Assembly (NCBI GenBank): GCA_001949185.1
Contig: BDGG01000001.1
Coordinates: 2,435,324 to 2,499,323, forward strand
From: Ramazzottius varieornatus
Taxonomy: Eukaryota > Tardigrada > Eutardigrada > Parachela > Ramazzottiidae
Length of the DNA: 64,000 bases
Reading direction: 5' to 3'
Shown: piece by piece, positions 1 to 10,976 of the stretch
Position numbering within the stretch: the stretch's first letter is position 1
Layout: each line of letters starts with the position of its first letter
Made by a program: the position numbers and the translations under genes
Notes under the pieces: generated by a model
Database searches by the model: none
What the model was told of the DNA's origin: nothing
Seen by the model: the letters and a program-made list of their open reading frames with translations, nothing else

Positions 1-478
1 AATCCTCTCTAACGCTCTGCATCTTACGAAACACAAGACAGAAACAGTGAAAGCAGCGGAAGATACTCAGTTGAATCTAGATGAGATCGTTCGTTATGCG
101 CATCGCATAAGCGTGGGATACTCTGTCGCAGCGCCGGCCAATTGGATGCCCGGCGACCCCCGTCGGCCATATCCTACGGACCTGGAAATGCGCGCTGGAG
201 TGCTAGCCAGGGTTAATTCGATACCGCCACCTCCGAACCAGATTCCGGATATGCCCACAGAAAACCTTACGAATGTAATGCAGAAGTTTGTGGGGAATAA
301 CGCGGGACCCTATGTGATGGCGCCTCTTCCGCTTAGTCAAGCAACTACGCCGGCGGATGCAAATAAAGCGCAGACTGCTGCAAACTCGAACTTGCATCGA
401 GAAACCTCGAGCGAAGAACCTGATGTGGAAACGATGTCGAGCGAGTCTTCGAGTACTTCTAGCAGTGAAGAAGAGTAG
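1..478 (+). CDS. MED4: Mediator complex subunit 4, C-terminal part (5' end outside window)
   Basis: The frame is open from the window edge to the TAG at 476-478. MED4 is a middle-module subunit of Mediator, which links transcription factors to RNA polymerase II in the nucleus. The visible part matches the conserved MED4 C-terminus: a segment reading DEIVRYAHRIS, then PGDPRRPYPTDLEMR at about 145-195, both hallmarks of the family. A variable Pro/Asn-rich linker follows, and the protein ends in a Ser/Glu-rich acidic tail, as in other animals. The upstream residues, about 30 visible, would be the end of the N-terminal coiled coil. No intron is seen in the visible part. The 5' exons and the start codon lie outside the window. 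Confidence 0.93.
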   Translation, partial: ILSNALHLTKHKTETVKAAEDTQLNLDEIVRYAHRISVGYSVAAPANWMPGDPRRPYPTDLEMRAGVLARVNSIPPPPNQIPDMPTENLTNVMQKFVGNNAGPYVMAPLPLSQATTPADANKAQTAANSNLHRETSSEEPDVETMSSESSSTSSSEEE

Positions 479-845
479 CTACAACTCGGAGGGGGGAAGT
501 ACTTGCTCGCGAAGCAGCTTTTCTTTTGGTAGAGTGATGCATACCTTAATACCACAAAATTCATCGCGCCATAACATTCGCGCAAACGAAAGCTTGTGAT
601 TTGGCTTGTTCAAATTATGCATAAAACACTAAAATGTAAAATACAAAGAGTAACTCGTATAGTTGTTGAGCTATAAGGAAATGAGAGTTACCAGATTATG
701 GTGCTTTTCGGCTTCAGTGCCAAAATGAAAGAAGCGTTCGGGAGTAATTCTTCAAGTTTTCAGAAATGGAAAGAAACTGAGAAGGCACCAGAGTTGTTTT
801 TCAAAAGGACTACCAAGTGTTCGAACAGAAAGACATCTCAGATGC
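479..845. other. Intergenic, between convergent MED4 and CHMP7
   Basis: This 367-bp tail-to-tail spacer is A/T-rich and should hold both 3' UTRs. I see no coding potential or repeat in it. Confidence 0.6.
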
Positions 846-2624
846 TCAGTTAGTGCCGAAAGAAGTAGGAGGAGACCACTGTGCGCGAGCCTTCCTGGGA
901 ACCACGACAGGCTTTGTTGGAGGCGTCACGGTAGGCTTGGACACTGGTTCCGCATCTGCAGACAACAAAACCCAAGTTGATGTGATGACTTATCTAAACT
1001 TTTGTTAGCTCTGAGCGCGAGAGAGCATGTGCGCTTACCGGCAACGTTCAGCTTTTCCAGCTGAGAAATCAAATCGTCCGTGGAGTCGTCCTTCAACAGT
1101 TCTTCAAGTTCCTTTTCCAGCTCATCTTCATCCACGTCGTCCTTTATGCCTTTCATTGGACTGGAAATTGCTTCTGCGATCTCGTCGTGGACTTCCATGA
1201 CTTCCTGCATATCATCAGCAACTGCTTCCACTTTCTCCACACTATTGTCTTTCTGAACATCTTTGAGAGCGGAAAGCCCTGCTTGATAAGCCTCAAAAAT
1301 CTGAAAATGAAATTTTAATTATTGCCAAATGTAAAGCGAAAAGTCATCAAGACTCTTCAGTAGCACTTACCTTTTCATCCGTTTCAGAATTTTCTAAACG
1401 ATGCAGCATATTTCCGATGTTAGTGATCACTGTGTCCTTCTGCTCCAAAGCCTTCTCGTAGAGTTTCTTCTTCTTCAGAACTCTTAAAGCAACGGGTTTC
1501 TTCCCTGCTCGAACCAGCGACCGTACTTCCTGATCCAGTTCCTCTATCTTGCCTTGAACGACAGAAGCTTCCTTCTCCATTTTGTGAAGCGAACGTCTCA
1601 GAGTGATGACGCCCTTATCCGCTTCCGAGATCTTCGCGACCTTTTTCTTAGCGCTGGCTGGAGCAGCATGGAGAAACTTGATCGTAGCGTGTTCGTCATC
1701 GTCCAAGTCGGTAACGATTATCTGCTGGGTTCGCTGCAGATGTTTCAGCACCTGTGAGAAAACAAGACATAAGATGGAAAATTATGATGAAAATTCAACA
1801 AAACATAAAACATAAGTTTCATGAAGCATTCGAATTACAAAACTTGATGCTGCTCGGAAATTTACCACAGGCATGGAGTAGTCAGGCACGATATCACCAA
1901 ACAGCTCTTTGAACGTGGGCAGGTCCAGGACGGAAGACGAGAGAATACCCGACTGAGCACGAGTGAGGATTTCGGCTGCTTTGGTCTTAACAAGCTCCAC
2001 GTTCACGTATCGAACATTCTCCGTGTCTGTATTCGAGCCGAAGACCAGACCAGCCGTGAAGGATAGTGGCTTCTTCACTAACGAGTTAAATCCCCAAGCC
2101 ACCCAAGACTCCTGAGCTGCGGAAAAGTACTCATCCATCGTCGGGAATTTCTTTCTCCTACGAACAATGAATAAAAATCAGAATTATGACTGCAAAAGTG
2201 TCGTTTCAGAAGAATACTGTCAGTTACCCTTGCAACTCCTCCAGCACTTTGGGAATGGCGTGAGGCTTCTTGCCCTTTCTCTGAAGCTTCGTTCGTAACT
2301 CGGCGGCACTGAAGGTAATGAGCTCTTCTTCATTCACACAGCGTTCTATAAGGTCAGACCAAAACTTCATCTTGCTGTCATATGCTGCTGGATTAACTTC
2401 TCGCGATCTGAAGTCTGTGAACAAGGCATTCATCCGCACATCGTCATCCCAGCAGTCCGGCAGGTACGAAGGCCTTGTAGGTCGACTTGGAGAAGACAAA
2501 TCGCCCGGAAACTCGTCCTCGCTCAGCTGTGAACTGCAAAGGAAGAAACAAACGGTTAAATTAGCTGGCACTTCGGCAACACCGCAATGTACGTTACTAA
2601 CTTTTGTCGTTTGAGGACAGCCAT
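846..2624 (-). CDS. CHMP7: Charged multivesicular body protein 7 (ESCRT-III/II hybrid)
   Basis: Exons on the minus strand, in order: 2624-2602, 2533-2228, 2157-1866, 1751-1371, 1300-1039, 955-846 (1374 nt, 457 aa; human 453). CHMP7 recruits ESCRT-III to the nuclear envelope and to endosomal membranes. The N-terminal half (to about residue 230) has the ESCRT-II-like winged-helix region, with the family pattern DSKMKFWSDLI and SWVAWGF. The C-terminal half is the Snf7 helical core: long charged helices, the AGKKPVALRVLKKKK segment and the acidic DEDELEKELEELL helix. The last exon supplies a Pro-rich tail that other CHMP7 proteins also have. The start ATG gives only eight residues before the first intron, and the splice phase there is sound. 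It lies head-to-head with the BTB gene, about 470 bp away. Confidence 0.93.
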
Positions 2625-3097
2625 GGTTCGCTGGAACACAGTAGCAGAAATTATTTACGATTGTGAACGAGGATGAGCGGAAAAGAGAAGAAAAGTGATT
2701 TCATGCGAAATCGGAATCTGAGCGAGGCTGATACACTGGAAGAAAAACGAGAACAAATCAACATTCGAAAAGAATCAAAAATTGGTGAGCCGTAGGGTTG
2801 TTGTACCTGATCAATTTAACCTGGCAATCGAATGAATCGATGATCGATCAATTCATCTTTGATCGATCCAGAGAAATGGGCAGGCCTTGTGGTGTTTACG
2901 AAGTAACAGCTGATCGCAACCTCGCAATCTGGCCAGAGTCCACTTCTCCAGTTTTGAATTCTTGCATTAAATGATTAAGATCTCGAACCGGATTTCTTTC
3001 GTCACAGGATTCCAGTATTGGGGGGACATCATTACGTGTCTGAGTGAACCGGCAGAAAGTAGGAGTGTCATGTTCTTACCAGAAGAAAAGCTGAAAG
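2625..3097. promoter_or_regulatory. Shared divergent promoter region of CHMP7 and the BTB gene
   Basis: This 473-bp spacer lies between two divergent start codons and probably carries both promoters. It contains the perfect palindrome TGATCGATCA at 2841-2850 and a second GATCGATC at 2861-2868. No TATA box is evident. The promoter role is inferred from position. Confidence 0.4.
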
Positions 3098-4324
3098 ATG
3101 AAGAAGTGTAACTGGGGCTGGCAGGGAAGTGCGAAGAAGCTGGCGGATCGCGGCGCTTACCTACTGAAAAATCTTCCCTTCCCGGCGGACATAGTCTTCG
3201 AGTGCGATCACGATGGAGTTGTCGAGACAATTCCGGCTCATAAGTAAGTGTGTGCTCAGTTCACTGCACTGCTGAGTGTCTTCGGTAGAAGATTGTAAGG
3301 CTGTACCATTTGATCAGGATATTCCTCGTGATCGGAAGTGAAGTCTTCGAAGCGATGTTTTGTGGACTGAATGCCGATCCACTGATGTCAAAGGTAGCTA
3401 TTTCAAACTACTCCAAGGCTACCTTTCAAGCTTTTCTTGACTTTTTGTACGCGGATCAACATCCCTCTTTTGAGCGGGATTGGACGAATGCTGATTCGCA
3501 AAGTAACTGGTTGTTCGAGATGATGGAGCTACTTCACTGTGCTTCGCAGTATGGAGTTCCGGAATTAGTAACCCTTTGCAGAGCTGCAGTTGTCAGATCT
3601 TTAGGGTTCTCAGAAGGGGGGTTTGCAGGGGTTGGATCATGACTATGACGATGATGACGACTATGACAACGAGGACGAGGATAACGACGGGTGGGAGGTT
3701 CTGGATCCAGCATTCGAGATCACACCTGATTTCAAGGCGTGTCCCGAGACTTCGCGCCGATTCATGGGGCTTTGCCGCTTGCAGTACCCATTCGAGCTCC
3801 GTTTCGCTTTCCACGAAGAAGGTAATTGTGACTTGGCGGTGTGGATAGACGAGCATAATATTGTGGCAGAGCAGCTGGACGAATTGCATTTGCCACTTTC
3901 TACTACAGAGGACTCGCTGATGCCCGACTCGGCTGGAACAGTCTCTCTGTATATTCCTGAGCTTGGTCCGGGTAAGGGTGTACTGTGAATGATTTCTGCT
4001 GTTTGTTATACCTTTTAAGACATGTCTGACTTCCTTATGGTTTCAGGTGATAGTCTATTCGAGAAACGCTGCATTCTGTACATCGGAACAGACGACGGAA
4101 AAGCCAACGATTTGCACGGTGTCGTTTTCGGGAGAATGACAGTTGCTGATCCAAACATGAAGCCTTACTGGCTCTATGGCATGGAGGAACTGAAGCGTCT
4201 CTTGAACTCCGACAAGTGGAACGGACTGCCGTATTGTCAGCAGTGTCGTTTCGTTAGATCCGTACAGCGTCGACTAAAGGACAAAGCTTCGCCTAATTTT
4301 CTATTGAACCGTGTTAACACTTAA
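3098..4324 (+). CDS. BTB/POZ-domain protein, with an apparent one-base frameshift
   Basis: Exons 3098-3243, 3318-3971, 4047-4324. The start ATG has an in-frame TGA three bases upstream. Exons 1-2 encode a BTB fold: FPADIVFECDHDG, then AHKIFLVIGSEVFEAMFCG and a long helix ending near QYGVPELVTLCRAAVV. BTB domains mediate dimerisation and often bind cullin-3. Past about 3610 the frame runs into a stop at 3640-3642, while a neighbouring frame continues cleanly with an acidic Asp-rich stretch and a well-formed C-terminal domain to the stop at 4322-4324. The two frames join if one G is dropped from the G6 run near 3616-3621, so this is either an assembly error or a real lesion. The C-terminal domain, which ends with CQQCRF and a basic helix, is not one I recognise. 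Confidence 0.7.
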
Positions 4325-4725
4325 CAGTCAAAGTGTGATTTCTCGATGCGTGCAATGGTTGTGGCATATGCATGGTTTGACAAATGTGATGAAACTCAGA
4401 ACAGTTTGCGGTGAAGTGGTTTAGTTCAAAAGTATTTTCTGTTCCATGTTCGATAACTCGGTTTCTCGACGGATTCTTTAGCTTTTTTTCTCGTGAGGTT
4501 TCACTAAACAGTATTTCTCCCTGCTTTACATCAGGGACTGACCCTGTTTACATTGTCGTCCAGTCTTGAAATGATATACTGAGTATTTAAGGTTGTACAA
4601 TAGTTTCCGATAGCGCGAATCGTAATCTCAGTCCGCACGAAGATATCACAAAATTACAGTTCGGCTTATGATACAAAAAAATTAATATCACAGACTAGGC
4701 CAAAAGCTACAATGGTTATGAGCCA
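4325..4725. other. Intergenic, between convergent BTB and SLC9B genes
   Basis: A 401-bp A/T-rich tail-to-tail spacer. Nothing beyond presumed 3' UTRs is visible. Confidence 0.5.
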
Positions 4726-7274
4726 TCAGAGGTTAGAGTCTTCCGGCGTTAACATGCCTGCTCGCTCCTGCGCGTCGACTAGAACCTCGGCTATACCCTT
4801 TGGTCTACTCTGCGGACTAAGACCACTTTCCTCGTCGTTCTCCGCAGTAGAAGGTTCGCGATCGAGCAAGAACGGAGCTGACAAACCGATACCAATGGCC
4901 CCCAATGGAGCCGTTATGATTATCAGCAGAACAGCAATGGTGACGACCTGCAAAAAGGAAGCGTTGATTGAGTGCACAGGTTAACGGACATGAATAGCTC
5001 ACTTTTTCCCCGAGTAAAATCACTTCCGGTGTGGCTTTCAGTGCCCTTGCTGTGTCTAGCGCTAACGAACCGAGTGCGGCCTGGATCGTTGCCTTGGGGA
5101 GCCAAGCGATGGCAGTGAACAGCTTTTCCTTGAAGTTCAACCCAGCTCCGGAGACGGCTAGCACCGAAAAAGCCATCCGCACAACGAGGCCGATGATGAG
5201 GACCCCGACGGCTAGACCGACGGTTTCTCGGTTTACACTCTGGAGGTCGACTTCAGCTCCTATCAGCCCGAACAGCAAAGGTTGACAGAAGGTCCACATG
5301 TAAGCAAACACGACGGAAGCTTTAACCTAAACAAATGTGCGTTTAGATTAAGTATGAAAAAATAACAGGTATAGTCTGAAGTACTCGGTCAGCGTCGTAT
5401 CTAGGCTGACGCCACTTGTGCGCCGCCACGAAAGCCGCGGTAAGACATCCAAGCGCACCCGCCCCCGAGAACCCCACTGCTTTCGATCCGAAAACAGCGA
5501 CCAGTTCACCGAGGAATAAGAAGACGAATCTTAGCACCGACAGGTCGGCCTAAAAAAAGACAAGAAACTGATGGTCATTTCGCATCGTCGTGCTCTTGTG
5601 CAAATAACTTCCGGTCTGCAAGATGCTCTGGACGTACGTTCTGACGTTCTGGAAAATACCAGAATAAAATCCCAATGACGAGTCCGAAGCTTAGTCCCAT
5701 CAATATCTCCAAGGGACCCTGTATGATCTGGAACCAAAGTGGAGATCCTGCAGTTGAACAAGTTACCGTAAAAATTTGTGTTAGGATTGAGGAACCATGT
5801 CAGATCCGTCAGTCGAAGGAGAGTGGCTCACCGGAGAATATGACGCTTAAGAGGATCGTGAACCCAGATATTCCCAGCACATCATCCAGGCTCGAGGCTG
5901 CGATGAGTAATGTTGGAATACCTTTCCTGGTTCCTAATTTGATTTCCTGCAGGTGGAGCATGAATGGCACGAGCACTGCCGGACTGACCGCGCCGGATAA
6001 AAATCCCAGAAGAAACGCCCATCTGAAACATCGTAAAATAACTTTTGTAATACTGAATTATTCACTACTTTCAGAATTATCTTTTGGACAGATAGATTAT
6101 GTAGATTAGCACAACACCAACAAAGAATTGCTCAACACAGGTTGAAATAGAAGAAGTACGCATAAAGAACAAGACAGTTAGTACAGTATAATAACACTCA
6201 CAGCCACGGAAAGCCCAATATGAGAAACGCCGCGATGCCGACTGAGATGGCTTCGGTCGTACACGGAAGAAACGAGAGTAACAATACACTCTTGCTAAGT
6301 TTCCTCAATGCTTTTCCGTCTAAGCCGAGACCAGCTCGAGTAAGGATCACAGTAAGCGCGACATTCCGCAAAACGGAAGACCACCGCGGGTCGATGTCAC
6401 CGGCGATGTTTATCCTAGGGACATTCCGCAGCATAAAGCCGGCGATGAGCATGCCCAAAAGTGGTGGAATTTGAATCAGCGACATGATGTAACCACCGAT
6501 GAATGCGCTGTATACGAGGACGAGCAAGGCGAATATGTTGCCGCCGGGCAAGGCGTCATCCTTGAAAACGGATAGTGCTGTCAGCCATGCTAACAGACCT
6601 AACAGGAGCTTCACGATGATGTCCGCTACTCTCCCGTGAGGTGGACATAAGAAGGCGTGGTAGACCCTTTCGGCGCATGTTGGATGTTCGGGAAGGATAT
6701 TCTTCTCGTACAGGAACTGGCTTTCTTTCTTTCGAATGTACTGCAACATCCTTGCGCGAGGTGATTGCTTGGGCGCTTTCCGGCTTGTTTTCGCTTGCCC
6801 GTTTCCTTCAAAAGATACAGACGTGGACGTGCGTCAGTGCTCTCAAACAGCTTCAAAATTTTTTATGGAACGAAGTTATCATTATTAACAATTTTTTCCA
6901 CTATATGTCAAGTACATATATATGGTTACCATTGTCAGTCGCATTGGTTAGGGTGAAATTGTTGTCCAAGGAAGAACATCGCTGGAGCCTCGGTCGTTCT
7001 CGATTCTGACTTCCTTCGAACACTGCTAGAAGAATTTGAGATGTCCATGATGAGATGAACGTCAGTCCAGAGAAAGACATGCCTTACCGGGCGCATCGCC
7101 GTTGACGAAGATTTCCAGCGTGGATCGATAGGAAACGACGGACTGCTCGAATGTTTGTGTTGCGTACAGCGGTAACAGCTGATGCTGGTCCATAGATCGG
7201 CGGTGAGGCCTTGACGCGCTGTTCGATCGAGGGCGCCACTGTGCCACCTGTTGCGCTTCCGAATCGATATCCAT
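4726..7274 (-). CDS. SLC9B2: Sodium/hydrogen exchanger 9B-type (CPA2 antiporter)
   Basis: Exons: 7274-7088, 6805-6202, 6022-5832, 5747-5638, 5549-5385, 5326-5003, 4947-4726 (1803 nt, 600 aa). The protein belongs to the NHA/SLC9B family of electrogenic Na+(Li+)/H+ antiporters of plasma and organelle membranes. Family signatures are CPPHGR before the first helix, PPLLGMLIAGFMLRN, LTRAGLGLD, SLDDVLGISGF (the paired Asp of the ion site), QPLLFGLIGAEVD and WLPKATIQAALGSLALDTAR. About a dozen hydrophobic helices are evident. The N-terminal exon is preceded by an in-frame TAA just before the ATG and is joined on phase only, so the first 60 or so residues are less certain; the next possible start is at 6749. 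The cytosolic tail is acidic and Ser/Pro-rich, as in vertebrate homologues. Confidence 0.9.
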
Positions 7275-7790
7275 AGTTTATCGTCGCATCCAGGTTCTTC
7301 GAGTTTCTGCTTCTACTTGACACTATTTCTCCTGCTGGCAATGGTTGTCCTAGACAGGCCGCGGTGAAAAATGAATGCCGAAGCACGTTCTCTGACACAA
7401 TTGCTCTACATGCCGCCTTCGACAAACGCGAGGAACTACTCATGAGAGAATGAGCCATTCAACGAGAAAGCAATGTTCTCCCTATGATGTTAAGCAAGTG
7501 CTTCCATTATACCCTGTTTGGCGAGAAAACAAGCGCTTGGGTCGCCTATTCAGCCTTCAGCCACTTGACCGTTGTTGCAGTGTACTGCAAAAATAAGGTC
7601 GGTGTGTTCATGATGGGAAATTTTATGGGTTTTCTATCGATTCAGATAGATAGAAAGCCGTGTTTTAGTTTTCGGTAGACTAGTGCTAGTGAGGGATGTC
7701 GAACTCTGCTACAGATAGACAATGTTCAATCGATCTCAAGAAACCGAAACTAACTCAGTTTCAAAATACCAGTTCAAGTGAAAAAGTTGG
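7275..7790. other. Intergenic
   Basis: About 515 bp between the SLC9B start and the 3' end of the serine protease homologue, both on the minus strand. An open frame on the minus strand here (to 7458) overlaps SLC9B exon 1 and has no domain. It is probably not real. Confidence 0.5.
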
Positions 7791-9831
7791 CTAATTTATT
7801 GGGAAGACGCCACTACCACCAGTACCACCAGTACCACCACCGAAACCAACACCACCATTAATGGGGCACAATGATGACTGCGTGGGTTGAGGGAAGGCTC
7901 CTCCACTGATGTTATTTATCCAAGCCTGGATCGTCGGGTTCGCCAGGTTCGTATATACAGAGGGGATTCCTGAAAAACACACAAAACACCAGTTATAAAG
8001 TTTGAAAAGGATTAGTTCCATTAGTTTCCGTTCACCGTAGGAAAAGAAACTGAAAGGTAGTCTGTGTGGTGGTAACTTGCCTTGCTGACCACACTGAACA
8101 CCCCATGAACTCACTCCAGCAACCATGTAGAACTGCCTACCCGCGGCCGGGCTGATGCAGGCTCTTAAGACAAAACGTTTTCCAAGATTAGCAACGGTCT
8201 ATCCCCAGACCAAATCATGGAATGGTTATCAGTTCGCGTCGGACTTACAGAGGAGCTCCACCGTCTCTCTACGAAATAGAATAAAAGGCTCGCAACTTAG
8301 AACCGGTACCGTACTTGCGTGCCATCTGAACTTACGGAGCAAGTATCCTTTCCCTGTTGTCCACCTGTAAGAAAAGAAACAATCCACAGCCTAACATCGG
8401 AAACTTAGAGGAACGCTAATCGGAAACCTAATCGGAAACCTTACCAGCGCAGATCGCGGTGAGATCCGTGTTATAGCTTTGTTGGTTCAGTCGTAAACGG
8501 TAGAGTAGGGAGCACGTAGCAGTTGGAAGGACCGGGACCATCACCTACGAAACAGCATCAGACCGTGTGGACCTTTATTCCTGCGCATGGTGGAACGGCA
8601 GTCAGACATTGATACCTCCCGCAGCAGATTGTCGCTGGTAGTGGCACCTAAAGTGGGAAGCCGACAGGGAAGCTATTGCATACATTTCGAGGGGAAATGT
8701 CTGAGGTCTTCGTACCTGCTGCAGTAACGCCATAGCCTGCTACGTGGCAGCGTTCCCCCAAGAACAGGTCCTGTGCAGCGGCAGCGTTCGTAGATGTGGC
8801 ATTCGGAAGACAAGCTCCACAGATGGCCGTGTTGGTCGTGAAGTCGATGGCGGTGGACAGGCGCAACAAGGCAACATCACCTACAGGGTAGCCTATTGGA
8901 AGCACCCTGCGATATCCCGTAAACGTAACGACGTTGGAAACCAGCAGCAACTCCGTAGTCGATCCTGCGGTGATGACGGTTGATGTAGCTCCCACACGAA
9001 CTCTCAACTGGTTCGCGGCAAGCCTGAAAAGCACAGACCCTTTTTAGATTTATATTTTTCAAAGAACGAAAATAGTGCGAGTCTGGGACAATTTAAGCTT
9101 TTTTCCAACTATTTTCCATTTTTGAAATGAAACAAAAGGTTCAGCGACGTTTCTCAGCGTACGGTTTTACAACAGGGATTCTCCATTACCCCAACACAGC
9201 GCTGGCCGATGTAATAATGTAGTTGGCGTTGACAATAGCACCAGCTCCCCTCAGGTTGAAGCTCTGGCCATTGCTGGTAGTGCTCAAAATCTGGGCAATC
9301 CAACAATGCCTACTTGCCGTGCTGGAGACCGTAGTCCCACCCAGGATTCTCGCCGAACGAGCAGACACGTCGTTTCTGCTAACGAAGTTGACAACACCAC
9401 TACCATCAAACATCAGGCCAGGGACACCGTTACCAAGGTCGACGTTGATGTTGGCTTGGGCGATTCCACATGTCAGGCCTGTTGGGTTGATCACTCCGAT
9501 CCCACCTCCACCGGTACCTCCAGTCCCGCTGCTCTTGATGCAACATATGGTACCAGTACTAGCACAACTCGAACTGAGGTCAAATATAAATTGCGTTCCA
9601 GCTGGACAATTTGCAAAACAAGTCCCTTGCACACTGGCGCCAGTACTTGGGTCGATTGGAGAACACTCTATAACAAAATTCATGGTTGGTCACAATTAGA
9701 CGAGGCGCATCAGGAAACCTGCAAAAACTTCACGGCCTCATGTTCCACCTACGCTGCTGCGAGCGAACCTCCACAGTGACACCCAGAAGACCGATGCAGG
9801 CGGTTAAAACAAGCATATATTTCAGTTCCAT
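7791..9831 (-). CDS. Secreted clip-domain serine protease homologue, catalytically inactive
   Basis: Nine exons: 9831-9753, 9667-9190, 9023-8716, 8647-8616, 8544-8445, 8364-8336, 8268-8249, 8163-8081, 7969-7791 (1308 nt, 435 aa). Order of parts: a signal peptide (hydrophobic to about residue 20); a six-Cys clip-like domain (about 27-70, C..C..C..C..CC); a Gly/Thr linker; a chymotrypsin fold with YIITSASA, GDVALLRL, CHVAGYG, DLTAICAG and VAGVSSWG. The catalytic His is replaced (TSASA where TAAHC is usual) and the catalytic Ser is Gly (RDGGAPL where GDSGGPL is usual); only the Asp remains. It therefore cannot be a serine protease. Inactive homologues of this type act as cofactors or adhesion proteins in arthropod proteolytic cascades. 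Exon 7 is only 20 nt, and intron 8 has a GC donor. Confidence 0.88.
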
Positions 9832-10976
9832 GATGGAAATAATATCTCTGGTAACGAACAACTGATGTCATTCGCACTTCAGAACAGAAGTCGCGTAGGT
9901 TCCTTATATCTCGCTTTATACAGCCCGCACGGTTTTTATGTCTGCACCACCCATAGTAAATAGCCAGCGTATAAAAACGTAATTTCGCACATTCGGCCTA
10001 TTCAAGTTCGAAGTTCTTTGCCGTAATATTTGCCTGCTCTTTCTAACACCGTTCCATAAACCCGTTTGCCTCACTCAAATGTCGTTTTCCATAATGTCGT
10101 TTTTTTGTTGACCATAAGGAAAACCAATTTCAGGCACCGAGAACCACCGGTCAGCATGCGCGTGTTCGGTGGGCACTTGGCTGCCTCGGCCTTCACAGCT
10201 CGTGCTTGAAGGTACGGTTGAGCAACCAGACCTTTACGATTATGGCTACCCGTTTAGTACGGATGTCGTCGTTACGTTATTCGAAATTTTCTATGGCTTC
10301 TACCCTACATTGCATCGCATGTAGAGCAAAGTTCGCCCATAAATTCGGAACTTTACAGGCGTTTAATGTTTTAAGCAGTATTCTTTCTGGGTGACCGCGC
10401 CCAGGTTCACGATTTCACGCCTGACAGCTTCACAGAGTTCGAAGAACCTTTCGTATGAAAACTTCCATCTCATTCTTCCATCAGCTTTTCTCGCAGATTT
10501 CCCACAATAGTGGGACGTCGTAGCCATACAAGCTTTCTTCTTACCTTCTAGAAAGAAAGATTAAAGATCTCCTAGGTCCTTGTAATCGAGACTTCGAAAC
10601 CAGGTGCAGAGAGCGTGCCCAAAGTACTGTGTGTCTGTAAATAAAAGAACTTTAGCTGCATGCCTTCAGTAGAACAGTACGTACAGCTAAAGAGGTTGTC
10701 GTTAAGAAGGCGTTATCTCTGAGACAATCATCTGGAAATTCGATGAAGCCTGATAGTAGTCTGCATTGGAAAAAAGCTTTGGAATCAGAAACTATCCCGC
10801 TCCGCGTAGGTATCTGTCCTGCCGCTATCCCTTCGTTCACATCTTACTTGATCCTTGAATCTGTTTCCGGGTCGTTAATCACTTGACGAGGAAAACCGAC
10901 ATCCTGCAAAGAAGCGGTTCAATTGCTATCGGTGTTAATTCGACCATCTCCTGAACATATAAATTGAATATTTACC
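9832..10976. other. Intergenic, divergent promoter region of the protease homologue and GART
   Basis: A 1145-bp spacer between two divergent starts. Short open frames here show no domain or splice logic. I see no repeat. Confidence 0.5.
9915..9921 (-). promoter_or_regulatory. TATA box of the serine protease homologue
   Basis: The minus strand reads GTATAAAG about 85 nt upstream of the ATG at 9831, a spacing that suits a TATA box with a 50-60 nt leader. Confidence 0.5.

Noticed and set aside
7084-7458. A 124-codon minus-strand frame upstream of SLC9B
   Set aside because: It overlaps SLC9B exon 1 in another frame, has no domain, and the exon in the other frame splices in phase with the antiporter.
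9223-9779. Two plus-strand frames of 157-158 codons
   Set aside because: They are antisense shadows of exon 2 of the protease homologue, whose own frame has the Cys pattern and splice phase.
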